A stretch of 62,120 bases of DNA, from contig JAEYQK010000115.1 of assembly GCA_023410055.1 (NCBI GenBank), positions 1-62,120 on the forward strand. The letters are read 5' to 3'. The notes below the pieces were generated by a model, which was not told the DNA's origin, did no database searches, and saw nothing but the letters and a program-made list of their open reading frames with translations. Within the stretch, counting starts at the first letter, position 1. Every line of letters begins with the position of its first letter. A program made the position numbers and the translations under genes. Below, piece after piece: positions 38,384 through 50,400 of the stretch. Origin of the DNA: Acidobacteriota bacterium (GTDB taxonomy: Bacteria > Acidobacteriota > Terriglobia > Terriglobales > Acidobacteriaceae).

Positions 38384-40231
38384 TCACTTCCGAAACCAAG
38401 CAACAAATCCGCCCCGCGGCGAAAGGTTCAGTTGAACATTCTCCCCCTTGGTCACGGTGCCGTCCTGACGATCCCATGCGTCCGGTTTTTCCTTGCTGTC
38501 GTATAGGCGACTGACGGTCCACTTGCCGTCGCCCAAGAACCCAAGCGGGATGTTGAGGCTTGTCGCTTCATCGCCATTGATCACGGCAACAAACCACTGA
38601 TTTCCCGAACGGCGCGCCATAGCAACAACCTTGCCGGATTCGCTTCCATTCAGAACACGGGTCTCGTCCCAGACCGCTGGAATCGCGGATAGAACGTCCC
38701 GTGCTGGATTAGCCAGATAGTCTCTGGGATGGCCTCCTGTGCACAGGAATGGAGAAGTGAAGATCACCATCTGTGCCACCTCGTGGGACCATGTGTTCCC
38801 TTGCAGTTCTTTAGTTTCGAACACGGTGGGAGTGTAGTCACCAGGTCCGGCGATGTAGCGAGTGAAAGGCAGAACGGTGTCGTGCGCCGGTTCCAAGACG
38901 CGCTTATAGCGAGTCATGTGCCATTCATGCCCACGCACACCTTCACGCGTCAGTTGATTTGGCCATGTGCGCTCCATCCCTGTGGGCTTGTTCGCTCCAT
39001 GGAAATCGACGAGCAACTTGAACTCGGCCGCATCCCGGGCTGTGTCGTGATACCAGGTGGACCACCAGCGATTACATGCAGGGGGAAAGTCGATCTTTAT
39101 GCCCACGATTCCGGCCTCAACGGCTTTTCGGAAATAGGCTTTGCGCAGCTCAGGGGTCTTCACCTCATTGCTGTGGACCCAAAGCCAGACTTTCACATTC
39201 TTGGTCTTGGCATAGGCGGCAACCGACGCAAGCGACGCCCAATTGTCTTTCCACCGGTGCCATCCTTCGTCGACAAGGTAATATTCGAACCCGAGCTGTT
39301 GAGTCCAGTCCACCCACTGCTTCTGGTCGTCAAACTGAGGGTCACCGATCGCCATCCATTGCCAAGCGGAGCGCCCCGGAACGATCCAATCAGCCTTCGC
39401 CAACTTCGGATCAGCTGGCGGATTCAGGTTCTGAACCAGCGTGCTGTTCACAAGTTCCGTGAGGTCGCGCGCGATCACAGTCACTCGCCACGGCTGGATT
39501 ACGGCATCGTCGGTTGTCCACCCCTCGGGATCGGCATAGAGCTGTCCTTCCAGTGCGCCGTCCCGTCCAAGTTTGACGGCCAGATCGCCATAGTCTTTCA
39601 GCGCCGCTTCGGTCAGCGTGAGATAGATGTCTCCGATCCGGGCAGTGATGGGCATTCCGTACGACTCGCTTCCGAGCTTTTGCAGCGAGGTAGTCCTGTA
39701 CATGCTTTCGTATGCGGCATCCAGTTGGGCGGCCCACACGACCGGATCGCCTTCGATAGCCCATGAGGAGCGGTCCGCCTCAATTTTCCGTCCCTGCTTC
39801 GCGGACAAGCGCAGACGAACACCGACGCCGTCATTCGCTACATGAATATCTACCATGTAGGACTCACCGTGGGAGGTCACCGGCACAGTAGCTTCTTGAG
39901 CGCGGTTCAATGCCACGGAGTGCGCCCCGAAGAACTTGTACTGTTCGTTCACCTTGCGAAATTGCGGTTTTCCGAGAACCGCATCCTGCCCCAGTTCCAC
40001 TCCGTTGCTCAGGATGCCAATCCTGGAGGGGGCCACTACTTCCTTCCCGTCCACCGTTACGCGGTAACGCACCGTGCCATCGGTGGCGCTGAGTTCAGAC
40101 TTCACCTTTCCATCTGGACTCGTAACGGTAACCGGTTTCGCCGCTGGAATTGGGCTTGCCAGCGCGAACAGGGTCGCCGCACACACGAAATTAAGAGCAA
40201 CTATTCTCGAAAAACTTATAGTCACGGCCAT
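38384..40231 (-). CDS. Exported GH97 glycoside hydrolase
   Basis: A 615-residue protein with a signal peptide ending around ASPIPAAK. The N-terminal domain is a GH97 beta-sandwich (DGTVRYRVTVDGKEVV, ILSNGVELGQD). The barrel includes YYLVDEGWHRW, VKVWLWVHS, GIKIDFPPACNRWW and TWPNQLTREGVRGHEW. The Asp in GIKIDF is where retaining GH97 (alpha-galactosidase-type) enzymes have their nucleophile; inverting SusB-type enzymes use Glu elsewhere, so a retaining mechanism is suggested. The C-terminal beta domain ends WFRK. The TonB receptor gene lies directly upstream on the same strand, so together they probably take up and cleave an alpha-linked oligosaccharide. Confidence 0.88.
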   Translation of the reverse strand: MAVTISFSRIVALNFVCAATLFALASPIPAAKPVTVTSPDGKVKSELSATDGTVRYRVTVDGKEVVAPSRIGILSNGVELGQDAVLGKPQFRKVNEQYKFFGAHSVALNRAQEATVPVTSHGESYMVDIHVANDGVGVRLRLSAKQGRKIEADRSSWAIEGDPVVWAAQLDAAYESMYRTTSLQKLGSESYGMPITARIGDIYLTLTEAALKDYGDLAVKLGRDGALEGQLYADPEGWTTDDAVIQPWRVTVIARDLTELVNSTLVQNLNPPADPKLAKADWIVPGRSAWQWMAIGDPQFDDQKQWVDWTQQLGFEYYLVDEGWHRWKDNWASLASVAAYAKTKNVKVWLWVHSNEVKTPELRKAYFRKAVEAGIVGIKIDFPPACNRWWSTWYHDTARDAAEFKLLVDFHGANKPTGMERTWPNQLTREGVRGHEWHMTRYKRVLEPAHDTVLPFTRYIAGPGDYTPTVFETKELQGNTWSHEVAQMVIFTSPFLCTGGHPRDYLANPARDVLSAIPAVWDETRVLNGSESGKVVAMARRSGNQWFVAVINGDEATSLNIPLGFLGDGKWTVSRLYDSKEKPDAWDRQDGTVTKGENVQLNLSPRGGFVAWFRK

Positions 40232-40478
40232 GCCTCCGACGGACAGGTCTCCCGCGCGCGTGAGTTCTCAAAATCAATGAGGCGCTCTGGTCCGCCTGGA
40301 AGCCCCGGCGCGAGTTTCCCATTGAAACTATCACATTTGTGGACAGTTATCGATTACTTTGTTAGTCCCGACAACGTAAAGCTCATGAGAGGTAGGTGGC
40401 TCTGAATAGCTTTGGAGCAGGTAGGCGCGGTCAGTACCTTCGAGCGGCTGAGCTGTAACAAACGGGAGCGCGATGGGA

Positions 40479-40503
40479 GGGAGCCGGCTCCTGGCCGGCT
40501 CCC
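40479..40503. terminator. Strong hairpin in the 301-base gap between TonB receptor and GH97
   Basis: GGGAGCCGG (40479-40487) and CCGGCTCCC (40495-40503) form a perfect 9-bp stem with 7-base loop, about 30 bases after the receptor stop on the minus strand. There is no T-run, so it may stabilise or attenuate the transcript rather than end it. The remaining gap (40232-40478) shows nothing else clear. Confidence 0.5.
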
Positions 40504-40532
40504 TGCTGCGCAACGTAAGTTGACGCGACCTG

Positions 40533-43500
40533 CTAGAAAAAGAGTCGCGCGCCAAGTTGAAACACGCGGCCGTCTGCTGCCGCGGTTACTTTGCCGAAGT
40601 CACCGCCTGTCAAATTGGTACCTAAACCGGTGAACTGCGTATGGTTAAAGGTATTGAAGCTCTCTGCCCGGAACTCGAACCCGACCCTTTCCGTGAACTG
40701 GAAGTTCTTGAACATGGAGATGTTCCAGTTGTTACGTCCTGGGCCGATAATGGAACCCCGAGGCGAAGTGCCCCACTGGAGCGGAGTCGGAGCCGCGAAT
40801 GAACTGGTGCTGAACCACTGAGCGCTGGTCTTTGGATATGTGACCGGCGCAACTAGATTTGCGTGATTCGTCACGTCTCCTCCGACGCCCAGGACATCTA
40901 TCGGTGCGTTCACTTGCAGCGGCGTCCCGGAGCTGAACAGTGTGACGCCGGAAATCGTCCATCCACCCAGCGCCCCCTTGGCGAACTTGTTGTCGGAGTT
41001 GCGGAAGAAAGGCAAGTTGTAGATGTAGGTCAAGTTGAACACTTGCCGGCGATCAAAGCCTGCCGAGCCCCAGTTGTACTTGATGTCGTATGGGTTATCG
41101 ACGGGATTGAAGTTGTCGCCGTCGTTCAGGTCGAATGCATGCGACCAGGTGTAGGTTGCGCCGAGGGTCAGGTTCTTCCATGAGGAGGTTCTCATGCTGA
41201 CCTGGAGCGAGTTGTAATGTGCATTCCCCGACGTGCTTGCCAACCCGATGGTTCCCCAACCTTTAAAAGGCCGGAAGAGATTGGGGTTGGCATTCGGGGT
41301 GCCCGTGACGCAATTGCCTCCGCACACGGCCAAGCGATTGGCAGTATCGCTCAATGGCAAGCCGTTAACTTCGAGCCGCAATGACTGGTGATAAGCGGTG
41401 TTGCCTACGTAGGCGATGTTCAACACACCTACGTTCCCGACACCTTGCTGAATGCCGAGATTGTATTGAATCGTCGTGGGAACGTCGTACTTCCTCATTG
41501 TTCCAATGATGTTCGTGACGCTGTACGCCGAGGATGAATTGACTCCATCCTGATAACCGACTGCTGGGTCGTTGAGATAAACATTCGTTACGCTCGGCTG
41601 ATAGGTGAACGGAACGTTGTTCATCATGTTGTACTCTTCATTCCCTGCGATGCGTTCATAGAACATGCCGAAGCCGCCGCGCAGTACTGTCCCCTTGCCC
41701 GTCATATCGTAAGCAAAGCCGACGCGAGGGGCGAAGGTCTTCCAGGTGTTGGTCGTCAACCCTCTAGGAATCCCGTTCGTACCGGCAATGCCGATTCCGT
41801 TCAAGTAGAACCTGACGTTCGAGAGAGGAACGCCGGGAACCGTGCCGAATCCGGGGCCGTTCGGATCGAGGGCGCCGCCTGGAAGGAACGTAGCTGCATT
41901 GGCTGGGTTGTAAAGATCGGGATAGAAGTTCGCCAGCGCATTGTTCTGGTCGTAGGCGTGAGGTATGTACTCCCAACGAAGCCCGAGGTTGAGAGTCAAC
42001 TTCTTGGTTATCTTCCAATCGTCCAAGCCGTAAAGCGAGACGTTGTGGGTAGCAATGTTGACGGCCGTCCGAAATTGAGGCTGAGTGTAGGTGGCCGCAT
42101 AGCCCAGCAGAAAGTCCGCCAAGCCTACGCCCGTGGCGTTTCCATTGAAGGTGAAAGCTCCGCCGATGTTTTGATCGGTTGGCTGGAACTTTTTGTTGTA
42201 CATGTAGTCGCCGCCGAAGCGAATGTTGTGCGCGCCACGACTCCACGAGACATCGTCTTTCCACTGATAGGCGCGCCACGTATTGTTCCAGGGCCAACGG
42301 CTCGGATCATAATTCATCGCGAACGGCACGCTGATGTTGATAGTTGGCAACTTGTTGGACGTGTTTACGGCGGGGAAGAACTGCTTTGAATTCCAACCCG
42401 AGGGAATCAGATAGTTGCCGGTTATACCGATATTGAGATTGTTGCCGTTCGTGTTGAATGTAACTTCGTTCAACAGAGTCGGGTTGATGGTGTAGGTCGC
42501 GTGTACGACGCCGGACCACGACGGCACCTTTGCAGCCGTTCCGATCGACGGGTACGTAGTTCCGGTCCACAGCGGTAGGGGTTTGTCCTCGCTTCCATTG
42601 TCCCAGATCAGGTGTCCCATCAAAGTGAACTTGTCGTTGAACTGATGGTCGAGGCGAACCGCCTCTTCACGATAGTTGTCCACGCTGTTGGCCGTTTCGA
42701 CAAAGCGAGTACCGTCGGCGGAGTTAGGTAGCGGGAAAGCGCCAGTCGCCAGAAAGGCCTTCGCGTTGGGGTTGATAAGGCTAGCGGGAATCGTATTGTT
42801 AGGAAAAGCGGCGCCGGGGACTAGGCCTACGGCCGCATATTTCGGAAGTTCAGCCGGGTCCAGTTGATTGGGGACGTGGATCGTGCCCAAGCCCGTCATG
42901 TTGCCGGCATACTGAGCTGCGTTCGGAGTTTGAGCGTTAATCTGCGTGTCACCCGAGATATACCGCCGCCATTCCATGTTGTAGAAGAAGAATGTCTTTG
43001 GACTCTTCGCCCACGGATTCAACGGCCCGCCGAAGTTGAAGCCGAACGTGTTGTAGCGAAGCTTCTGTTTTTGAGGATTGGTGGAATTGTGTTTACTAAT
43101 CCAGCTGTAAGCATTCAGGGCGTCATTGCGGTTGTACTCCCAAGCGCTGCCATGATACTTCGTGGTGCCCTGCTTGAGCGCCATTGTAATCATGCCACCG
43201 GAAGCATTTCCAAGATCGGCGCTGTAGTTGCTGGTCGTGACCTTGAATTCTTGGATTGCGTCTTGCGATGGAGCAACGATCAGGATGCCACCACCGCCGC
43301 GATCATAAGCTTCGCCTCCGTCGATGATCCAGTTGTTGTGATCAGACCGCTGGCCGTTAAACGTGACACTTCGGTTCTGGTATTGCGCCACCGGTACATC
43401 GAAATCCGGCATCTGTGATGCCGCGCCCGGCACCAGTGCCGTGAGTTGGAGCACGTTGCGCCCGTTCGTCGCGAGCTGTGCAACTTGTTTGTCGGTGACA

Positions 43501-43931
43501 GTCGAGCTGACCTCGTTCGTTTCCGACTGAACTTGAAGTGCGCTGGCTTCAACCGTGACGTTCACATCGCTGCCGCCGACTTGCAGTGCGGCGTCGGCGC
43601 GGGTGGTCTCGTTCACGGTCAGCACAATGCCGGTCTTCTCGTATGCCTTGAAGCCCTCTTTTTCTACTTTAATCTTGTATCTTCCGATGCCAAGGTTCGA
43701 GGCCGTATAGCCTCCTGTGCTGTTGGTTGCGGCGTTACGGACGAATCCGTTGTCGATGTTCGTGATTGTGACTTTGGCGTTTGGGACTGCGGCCCCCGAC
43801 TGATCGGTCACCGTCCCTACCAGGGTAGCGGCACCTGCCTGAGCGAGAGCTGTTGTGCTCAGGAGGAGGATGCCGAAAATCAACGACAGGGGTACTAGAT
43901 ACTCGTGTGCGCGTATAGACAGCTTTTCCAA
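40533..43931 (-). CDS. TonB-dependent receptor with carboxypeptidase-regulatory-like domain
   Basis: A large outer-membrane receptor of the acidobacterial Oar/CarboxypepD-reg type. The start is TTG 43931, which has GGAGGGT 5-11 bases upstream on the minus strand; an ATG at 44006 is the alternative. The product is 1,132 residues by this start. After the signal helix comes the beta-sandwich (LVGTVTDQSGAAVPNAKVTI, TNSTGGYTASNLGIGRYKIK in parts), then a plug-like domain (RNVLQLTALVPGA, FDVPVAQYQNRSVTFNGQ), and a beta-barrel rich in aromatics. The last residues LGARLFF end in Phe, as for BAM substrates. The GH97 gene follows. The substrate is probably a plant or microbial oligosaccharide. Confidence 0.88.
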   Translation of the reverse strand: MEKLSIRAHEYLVPLSLIFGILLLSTTALAQAGAATLVGTVTDQSGAAVPNAKVTITNIDNGFVRNAATNSTGGYTASNLGIGRYKIKVEKEGFKAYEKTGIVLTVNETTRADAALQVGGSDVNVTVEASALQVQSETNEVSSTVTDKQVAQLATNGRNVLQLTALVPGAASQMPDFDVPVAQYQNRSVTFNGQRSDHNNWIIDGGEAYDRGGGGILIVAPSQDAIQEFKVTTSNYSADLGNASGGMITMALKQGTTKYHGSAWEYNRNDALNAYSWISKHNSTNPQKQKLRYNTFGFNFGGPLNPWAKSPKTFFFYNMEWRRYISGDTQINAQTPNAAQYAGNMTGLGTIHVPNQLDPAELPKYAAVGLVPGAAFPNNTIPASLINPNAKAFLATGAFPLPNSADGTRFVETANSVDNYREEAVRLDHQFNDKFTLMGHLIWDNGSEDKPLPLWTGTTYPSIGTAAKVPSWSGVVHATYTINPTLLNEVTFNTNGNNLNIGITGNYLIPSGWNSKQFFPAVNTSNKLPTINISVPFAMNYDPSRWPWNNTWRAYQWKDDVSWSRGAHNIRFGGDYMYNKKFQPTDQNIGGAFTFNGNATGVGLADFLLGYAATYTQPQFRTAVNIATHNVSLYGLDDWKITKKLTLNLGLRWEYIPHAYDQNNALANFYPDLYNPANAATFLPGGALDPNGPGFGTVPGVPLSNVRFYLNGIGIAGTNGIPRGLTTNTWKTFAPRVGFAYDMTGKGTVLRGGFGMFYERIAGNEEYNMMNNVPFTYQPSVTNVYLNDPAVGYQDGVNSSSAYSVTNIIGTMRKYDVPTTIQYNLGIQQGVGNVGVLNIAYVGNTAYHQSLRLEVNGLPLSDTANRLAVCGGNCVTGTPNANPNLFRPFKGWGTIGLASTSGNAHYNSLQVSMRTSSWKNLTLGATYTWSHAFDLNDGDNFNPVDNPYDIKYNWGSAGFDRRQVFNLTYIYNLPFFRNSDNKFAKGALGGWTISGVTLFSSGTPLQVNAPIDVLGVGGDVTNHANLVAPVTYPKTSAQWFSTSSFAAPTPLQWGTSPRGSIIGPGRNNWNISMFKNFQFTERVGFEFRAESFNTFNHTQFTGLGTNLTGGDFGKVTAAADGRVFQLGARLFF

Positions 43932-43942
43932 GGTAACCCTCC

Positions 43943-44361
43943 ATGACCAGCGGGCACAACTTGGGTGGCTGCACTTTGCAGAGACGAACGTTGTGGTAAT
44001 GCTCACAACCTGGCTACGTCACTCTAGGTGCGTACGATCTTCACGTTCGCCTTGCGTCAAACGGCATTTGGGTGAGTGTGATTGCTGCCCCGAAAAGGTG
44101 GTTGCTTGTTGCCCAGAGTTTTCTGCACGGAAGGTTCACTGCTGCGCTTTTCGGCAGCTATGGATCGAAGCTTAGCAGCGCCAGACAACAATCCTGGTGT
44201 TCTGCCGCTGTAAACAGCAACATTCAATAGCTCTGCCATTCGATCCACAGTAGCTGAATCGGTAGATCTCGCCGTTATTGGCGGCCTCGCCTGAGACGGC
44301 TTGCTGAACAGACCGGGCGTATCCGCCGTTCAGTTGTGCGACTGGTCATCTCACGATCCGG
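43943..44361. other. Intergenic region upstream of the TonB receptor, nothing clear
   Basis: No gene, RNA or strong promoter is recognised. Small plus- and minus-strand ORFs have no ribosome binding site or domain. It presumably holds the receptor promoter. Confidence 0.5.
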
Positions 44362-44404
44362 CCTGCTCCAAATCGAGCACTGCGTTGTGCCCTTTTGGAG
44401 CAGG
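44362..44404. terminator. Inverted repeat after the autotransporter gene
   Basis: CCTGCTCCAAA (44362-44372) and TTTGGAGCAGG (44394-44404) form an 11-bp perfect stem 47 bases beyond the autotransporter stop on the minus strand. The loop is about 21 bases. There is no T-run, so it is a hairpin terminator or mRNA end-stabiliser with low certainty as a terminator. Confidence 0.5.
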
Positions 44405-44450
44405 TGAGCATAGATGATTCCTGATGAACGCAGCCTTGCTACCGCAGCCC

Positions 44451-47400
44451 TCACTTTCCAAATGGAATTCGCAGAACGAAGTTGAAGCGGTCCATGTTGT
44501 AGTGGTCTGCACTAGCTCTGCCGTACTCCGCTCCGAACGATAGACGATCCCGAAGTTTGAGTTCGAAACCAGCTGCTCCTTCGAACATCGATCCGATATT
44601 GGTCCCTACCGCCATCGAACTGACTCCATCCGGCGCGCCTCGGAAGCGAGCTTGGGCGAAGGTTTCATTACCGTTCAAGTAAGAGCGAATTCCGCCGTTT
44701 ACGTAAGGCCGGAAAGAGGTCGTGTCAGTGAATTTGAACACGTGCCCCAGATCTCCGCCCGGACGCACCCACGCGTGCGCCTCGTTGTATTGATCGAGCA
44801 CGAGTGCCGTTGCTCCGAGACCGAACTCACCGGCTGACTGCGCGAGCAGATCCGATAACCCAAGGTCGACCATTGGCTTGAAGTAGAACCCGCCATACGT
44901 GAACAGGTGCGAAACACGTGCCGTGGCACCAAAGGTTCCAAGTCCGCGACGCAGCGTCGCGTTAAACGAATCGCTGAAATAGCCGACGCGATTGGAGTTC
45001 ATCTTGTTCCACGCATACGACAATGTTCCCGACACGGCAGTCTTTCCGAACTCGCGCCTGATCATCCCACCTAACTGAGTGGTGTAGCCGGTGGCAGTCC
45101 AAAGCCCGCTGTTGCCGTCAACAGAGTTCGTCTGCCACGAAACGCCCATACCGGCCGTCCAGTGGCCCCCGATTGCGCGTTGAAACCCTATAGCGCCGCG
45201 CCTGTCGATCTGCCTGACCCTCTTGTAATCGTCGTGGCCACTGTGGCGGAAGTCCTCGTAGCCATAGTCGAGCCAGAGCATGCCGCGCTTTCCGGCGTAC
45301 TGTACCGAACCACCGTCGAGCAGTATCTGCCCGAAGCGCTGATTACTCACAATGAGACCCGATTGGATTTCGCTGTAGAGGTCGGGTGAAAACTGAGTCA
45401 GCGAGTTGCGATAAATGTCCATCGTGGGCACGTACAGCAACTGAGTCACAGTGCTTCCCAGAAGAGGAGAGCTGCCCGCGGCTTGAATGCGGTCGAAGTA
45501 GTAGCCAACCTGCGCCAGATTGCGGCTCAGACCGGCTGGGGCAAACTCGATTCCGTAATCAATCGCCGCCGTTGTGCTATTTGGATAAACCAATTGATAG
45601 TTAATGACGACCGACGGCGCCGTGTTCAGCACAATGCCGTTGTTCGTTATGCCTTGTGCGGCCGAGAAGATCGTCTTCCTGAAGTGACCATACGGCACAA
45701 GCTCCGGATTGATCAGCGCCAGTTTCAACTCGCCCCCGAGAGACGCCGTGCCGGTGATGTCGAGTTGATCCATGCTGCTCGTACCAAAATCGAGTTTCGC
45801 ATGCGTGCTGCCACCAGCCATCTGCACGAAGCTGCCATTAAGGTACGTGTGCTGCGTGTGATCGAGGCCACCGATGATCATGGTGCCATCGTTCTCGAAC
45901 ATATTAGCCGGCGACCCCAGAAGAATCTGTGGACCCGGTACGAACAATGCACCAGGACGATTGATGAACTGGTTATTACCAGCACCGAGATTGATTTGAC
46001 CGATGATGGTCCCGTAGTTATCGAGACGATCATGACCGCTATCGCCGACAACAGCCCACGCGTTTAAGCCATCTTCGCCGTAAACCACACCATTGTTTGT
46101 GAACTGGTTGTGGTTACCGCCAGACATCTGCACGCCTATGCCGTTGGTTCCGGCATAGATGATTCCGTTAGGGGCGAGATCGATTGAGATGTCGCCTTGG
46201 CTGCCCGAGGCGCGGGATTGAGCGAAAACGCCGATACCATTGCGTCCGCTCGCGATCACGCCTCCATTGATAACGAGGTTTACGTTGCCGGAGGTGCCAG
46301 CCCCGCCTGATGAATCCATGAAGGTGCGGTCAACGAACCCGCCGCCTCCTCCGAGGCTCTGGGCGAGAATCCCGATAGAGTTCTCTCCGGAAGCTACGAC
46401 TTCGCCATTCTGAGTGAAGTCGATGTTGCCACCATTGCCGCTGTTGCCAGAGTTGGTTATCACCGACATGTGATTCGCGTCGAGACCGCTGAGAAGAGCG
46501 CCACCGCCACCGCCGATCGATTGCAGCACGACGCCGTGAGACATCGCACCCGACGTGAAGATAGTTCCAGTGTTAATGAGATGGATCTCGCCACCGTTGC
46601 CACTTGTTCCGTTAACACCGCCAAGCGCGACACTCGCGTCATCGTATCCCGTGAGATTGACGAGACCTCCGCCACCACCGATCGACTGGACGAGCAGGCC
46701 GCTGGAATGCGCGCCAGCCGTCATCACATCCCCGCTTGTCTGCAATTGCAGGTTTGCGCCGTTGCTGCTCGTCGTCTGATCAGCACCGAGTGTGACGGAA
46801 GCTGTCGCCGAAGCTTCATCCACGATAGGCGCTGTGCGATCGACCTCCGCGAGCAGCGTGCCACCACCACCACCGATCGATTGCACAATGCTGCCGGACG
46901 AATTGTCACCAAGCGTGGTGATCCCTCCATTGCGAGTGAGAGAGATTGCTCCGCCGTCACTGCCGCTCGATTGCGAAGCACCGAGTACGGCTTGAGTACT
47001 CACCTGTCCTTGCGCATCAACAACCACGGTCGAAGTGGCGCTACCGCCTCCGCCGCCGATGGACTGCACGAGCGATGCGGTGGAGTTCTTGCCAAAGGTG
47101 GCGAAGTCTCCGGAATTGGTCACGCTGGTATTAGCACCACTTGCCTGCGTGACACCCTGAGCACCGAGCGCTAGGTTCTGCGTCACGGACGCCTGAGCGT
47201 TTTCAAACGTGGCAGCGGCGTTCGCCTGAAGCAATGCTTGCTCGTCTCCAAGTTCGACCGCCTGCTTGCTGAAGTCGAGATAGAGTTTTGCGTCGCCACC
47301 GCCGCCATTTACGGATTGGGCCAGTTGCGCCTGGCTGTTGTCTCCGAGCATGGAGATGCTGCCAGTCGAGTTGACCGAGACGATTCCTCCGGTGCCGTTC

Positions 47401-50400
47401 GTGCCGCCGCCGAGGCGCGTATCGAGCAGATAACTTGTTGCGGTCCACGCCGGACTCGAAACACTGAAGCCAGCCTTGCCGCCACCGCCGCCTACGGACT
47501 GGGCGAAGATGCCGTATGAATCGTTACCGTGCGCGGTGATGTTGCCCGTATTGTTGACGGTCACATCGCCGCCATCTCCTCCGCTACCGCCAAAGCCGCC
47601 GAGAGCAACGTTGGTTAACCATGGCAGAGGATTAGAGACCGGGTTCGAAACCAGGTTATTGGAGAGAGCAATGGCGAGGCCTCCATTTCCGCCACCGCCA
47701 CCCACGCTCTGTGCGTATATACCATCCGATTTGTTGCCGAAAACGTTAATGGTTCCGCTGTTCGTGACGCTAACGCTCCCAGCGGTGTTCCCTGTTCCTC
47801 CGAAGCCACCGACGGCGAGAGTAAGATTCTTGCCCGCCGTGCTGGAGTCCATTGTGCGGACGAGATCACCAGATACAGCGAGGCCGCCCTGGCCGCCACC
47901 GCCACCGACGGATTCAGCCAGAATGCCATGAGCCTCGTTACCGTGTGTGAGGATCGAGCCGCTGTTGAGTACAGTGACGTTGCCACCAGTACCACCGTCT
48001 CCCCCAACACCGCCAATGCTGACCGCAGCGGAATTCGCCGACATTTGGCTGCTCGCACCTCTGGTGGCCGCTACGCTCACAACGGTGCTGCCGGTACCGC
48101 CGCCACCACCGACGCTCAAGGCGAAGATACCGTGAGCATTGTCGGAGTGTGTGATGATTGTGCCGGAATCGGGAGCACCGGTCGCAGTGTTCTCAATGCG
48201 CACGCTACCAGCGCTGCCGCCGGTTCCGCCACTGCCACCAACTCCGATAGAGAAGCTGTTCGAACCAGCACCTCCGCCTGAAAGTACGTTGAGCATGCTC
48301 GAACCGTTACCACCGCCGCCGCCGATAGACTGGGCAAAGAGGCCGACAGCGTTCTGTTTCATTGTCTCGACCCAGCCGGTGTTCTTAAGTGTCACATTGC
48401 CGCCGGTACCGCCGTCTCCACCATTGCCACCGATTGCCAGTGCCAATGCATTGGCGGTTGTGTCTCCGGGGACGGAGGTGAAATCGACCACCAAGCCGCC
48501 CTTGCCGCCACCGCCGCCGATGCTCTGCGCCAGAGCGCCGTAGGAACCGACTCCCTCGGTGTAAATGCCGCCACTGTTGGTCACATCGACGGTGCCGCCC
48601 GACATACCTTCGCCGCCGTTGCCGCCTACGGTAGCGATCATGCTCACCTTGTCGACCTTGTAGCCGCCCGCGACAGAGTACCCACCATTGCCACCACCGC
48701 CGCCGATGGATTGTGCCAAAATGCCTGCAGCATCGTCGCCGGTCGTGCTTACTTGAGCGCCACTGCTGACCGTAACGTGGCCGCCAGTTCCACCGGTGCC
48801 GCCACTGCCGCCGACAGAAACGCCCATTACGGAGGCCGTGGGTGCAGCCGTCAACGCTCCACCGCCATTGCCTCCGCCACCGCCAACGCTCTGTGCAAAG
48901 ATTGCAGTCGCGCCCGAGCCTGATGTGTTCACTTGCCCTGCGGCATTCAGCGAGACGTCGCCGCCAGTGCCGCCCTGTCCGCCTTCCAATCCGACTGAGA
49001 CACGGACAGGTTCAGAGGCTTTTGCGGCTGCTCCGGGTTGGGGGTAGAGGCTGACCGACGTGGCCGAACTATTGCCGCCACCGTTGCCGATGGACTGTGC
49101 GAAGAGGCCATAGGCATTCGCACCGCGTGTGTTCACAATGCCGTCGGAAGAGAGTGTGACGTTTCCAGCAGCGCCACCGATGCCGCCGTGGCGTCCGATG
49201 TTGATGCCAAGTTGATTACCGTCAGACTTGGTGTAGGCCAAGCTGAGCGCAGTGTTGCCACCACCGCCTCCGACTGATTGTGAAAGGATGCCGTAGGAGT
49301 TGTCGCCAAACGTATCCACGTTTCCGACATTCACGACGTCGGCTGTGCTACCGGAACCGCCATCGCCAGTGCCTCCGCCGATCACCAGGTTCACGGCCAT
49401 GTTCTGCGTATTCGAGTTCTCGTAGGTCGCGGCCAGACTGTATGCGGCGTTTCCACCACCGCCACCCAGCGACTGCGCCATAACGCCGATGCTGTTGTTG
49501 CCCAGAGTGATCACATCGCTGTAGTTCGTGACCTTGGCCGCGCCGCCGTTTCCGGCATCAGCACCGGAGCCTCCAAGCACGAATTGCGCGGCATAACCAG
49601 CTGATGCATTGTTCTTACCGGCGAGGCTGAATCCGGCATGGAACGTCATAGCCGCATCGCCGCCGCCGCCACCGACGCTCGACGCCTCAATCGCATTGGA
49701 GTTGCTGCCCGTGGTTGAAACTAAGCCGGCGCGAGCAGTGCTGTCGCCGCGCGAAATCGTTACTGACCCGGCATTGCCGCCGGTGCTGCCCGATCCGCCT
49801 ATATCAACGGAGATAGGCTGGCTACTCTGGGCAAAGACCCCGGTTACATTCATTCCGCCGCGGCCACCGCCGCCACCGATGCTCTGCGCAAAGATACCCT
49901 TGGCGTTGTCCCCCTGAGTCGAGACGAGGCCCGAGTTGTTGATCAGCACGTCGCCTGCATTCGCTCCAGTACCGCCTGATCCGCCAATGCCAGCAACTAT
50001 TGACACGTCGGTTTTGCCGCCTGAGTTAGTTGAATCAGAGAAATTGATGGCGCCAGATACATTGAGTCCCCCGTTACCGCCGCCACCCGCAATCGATTGC
50101 GCGACGATACCATCAACCCAGTCGCCGGTTGTTCTGACCGCCCCGGTCTGTGTCACACTAACGTTGTCGCTGACAGCAGCCGCTCCACCTTGGCCGCCAA
50201 CCCCCACGGTTATGGACGGAACGTTTGCGGGCTTGCTGATCGCCAAGCCACCAGTGACGTCCATACCACCATTGCCACCACCGCCGCCGATCGATTGCGC
50301 CAGGACGCCTGCCGCGCCGGGCAGTGTGCCCCCTGTTGCAGAGGCGTAAACATCAGCACTCGACGTAACTGTTACAGTTCGCCCCACGCCGGCGTTACCG

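Noticed and set aside
38729..39766. 345-residue plus-strand ORF opposite GH97
   Set aside because: It overlaps the GH97 motifs in antisense; no start signal or domain.
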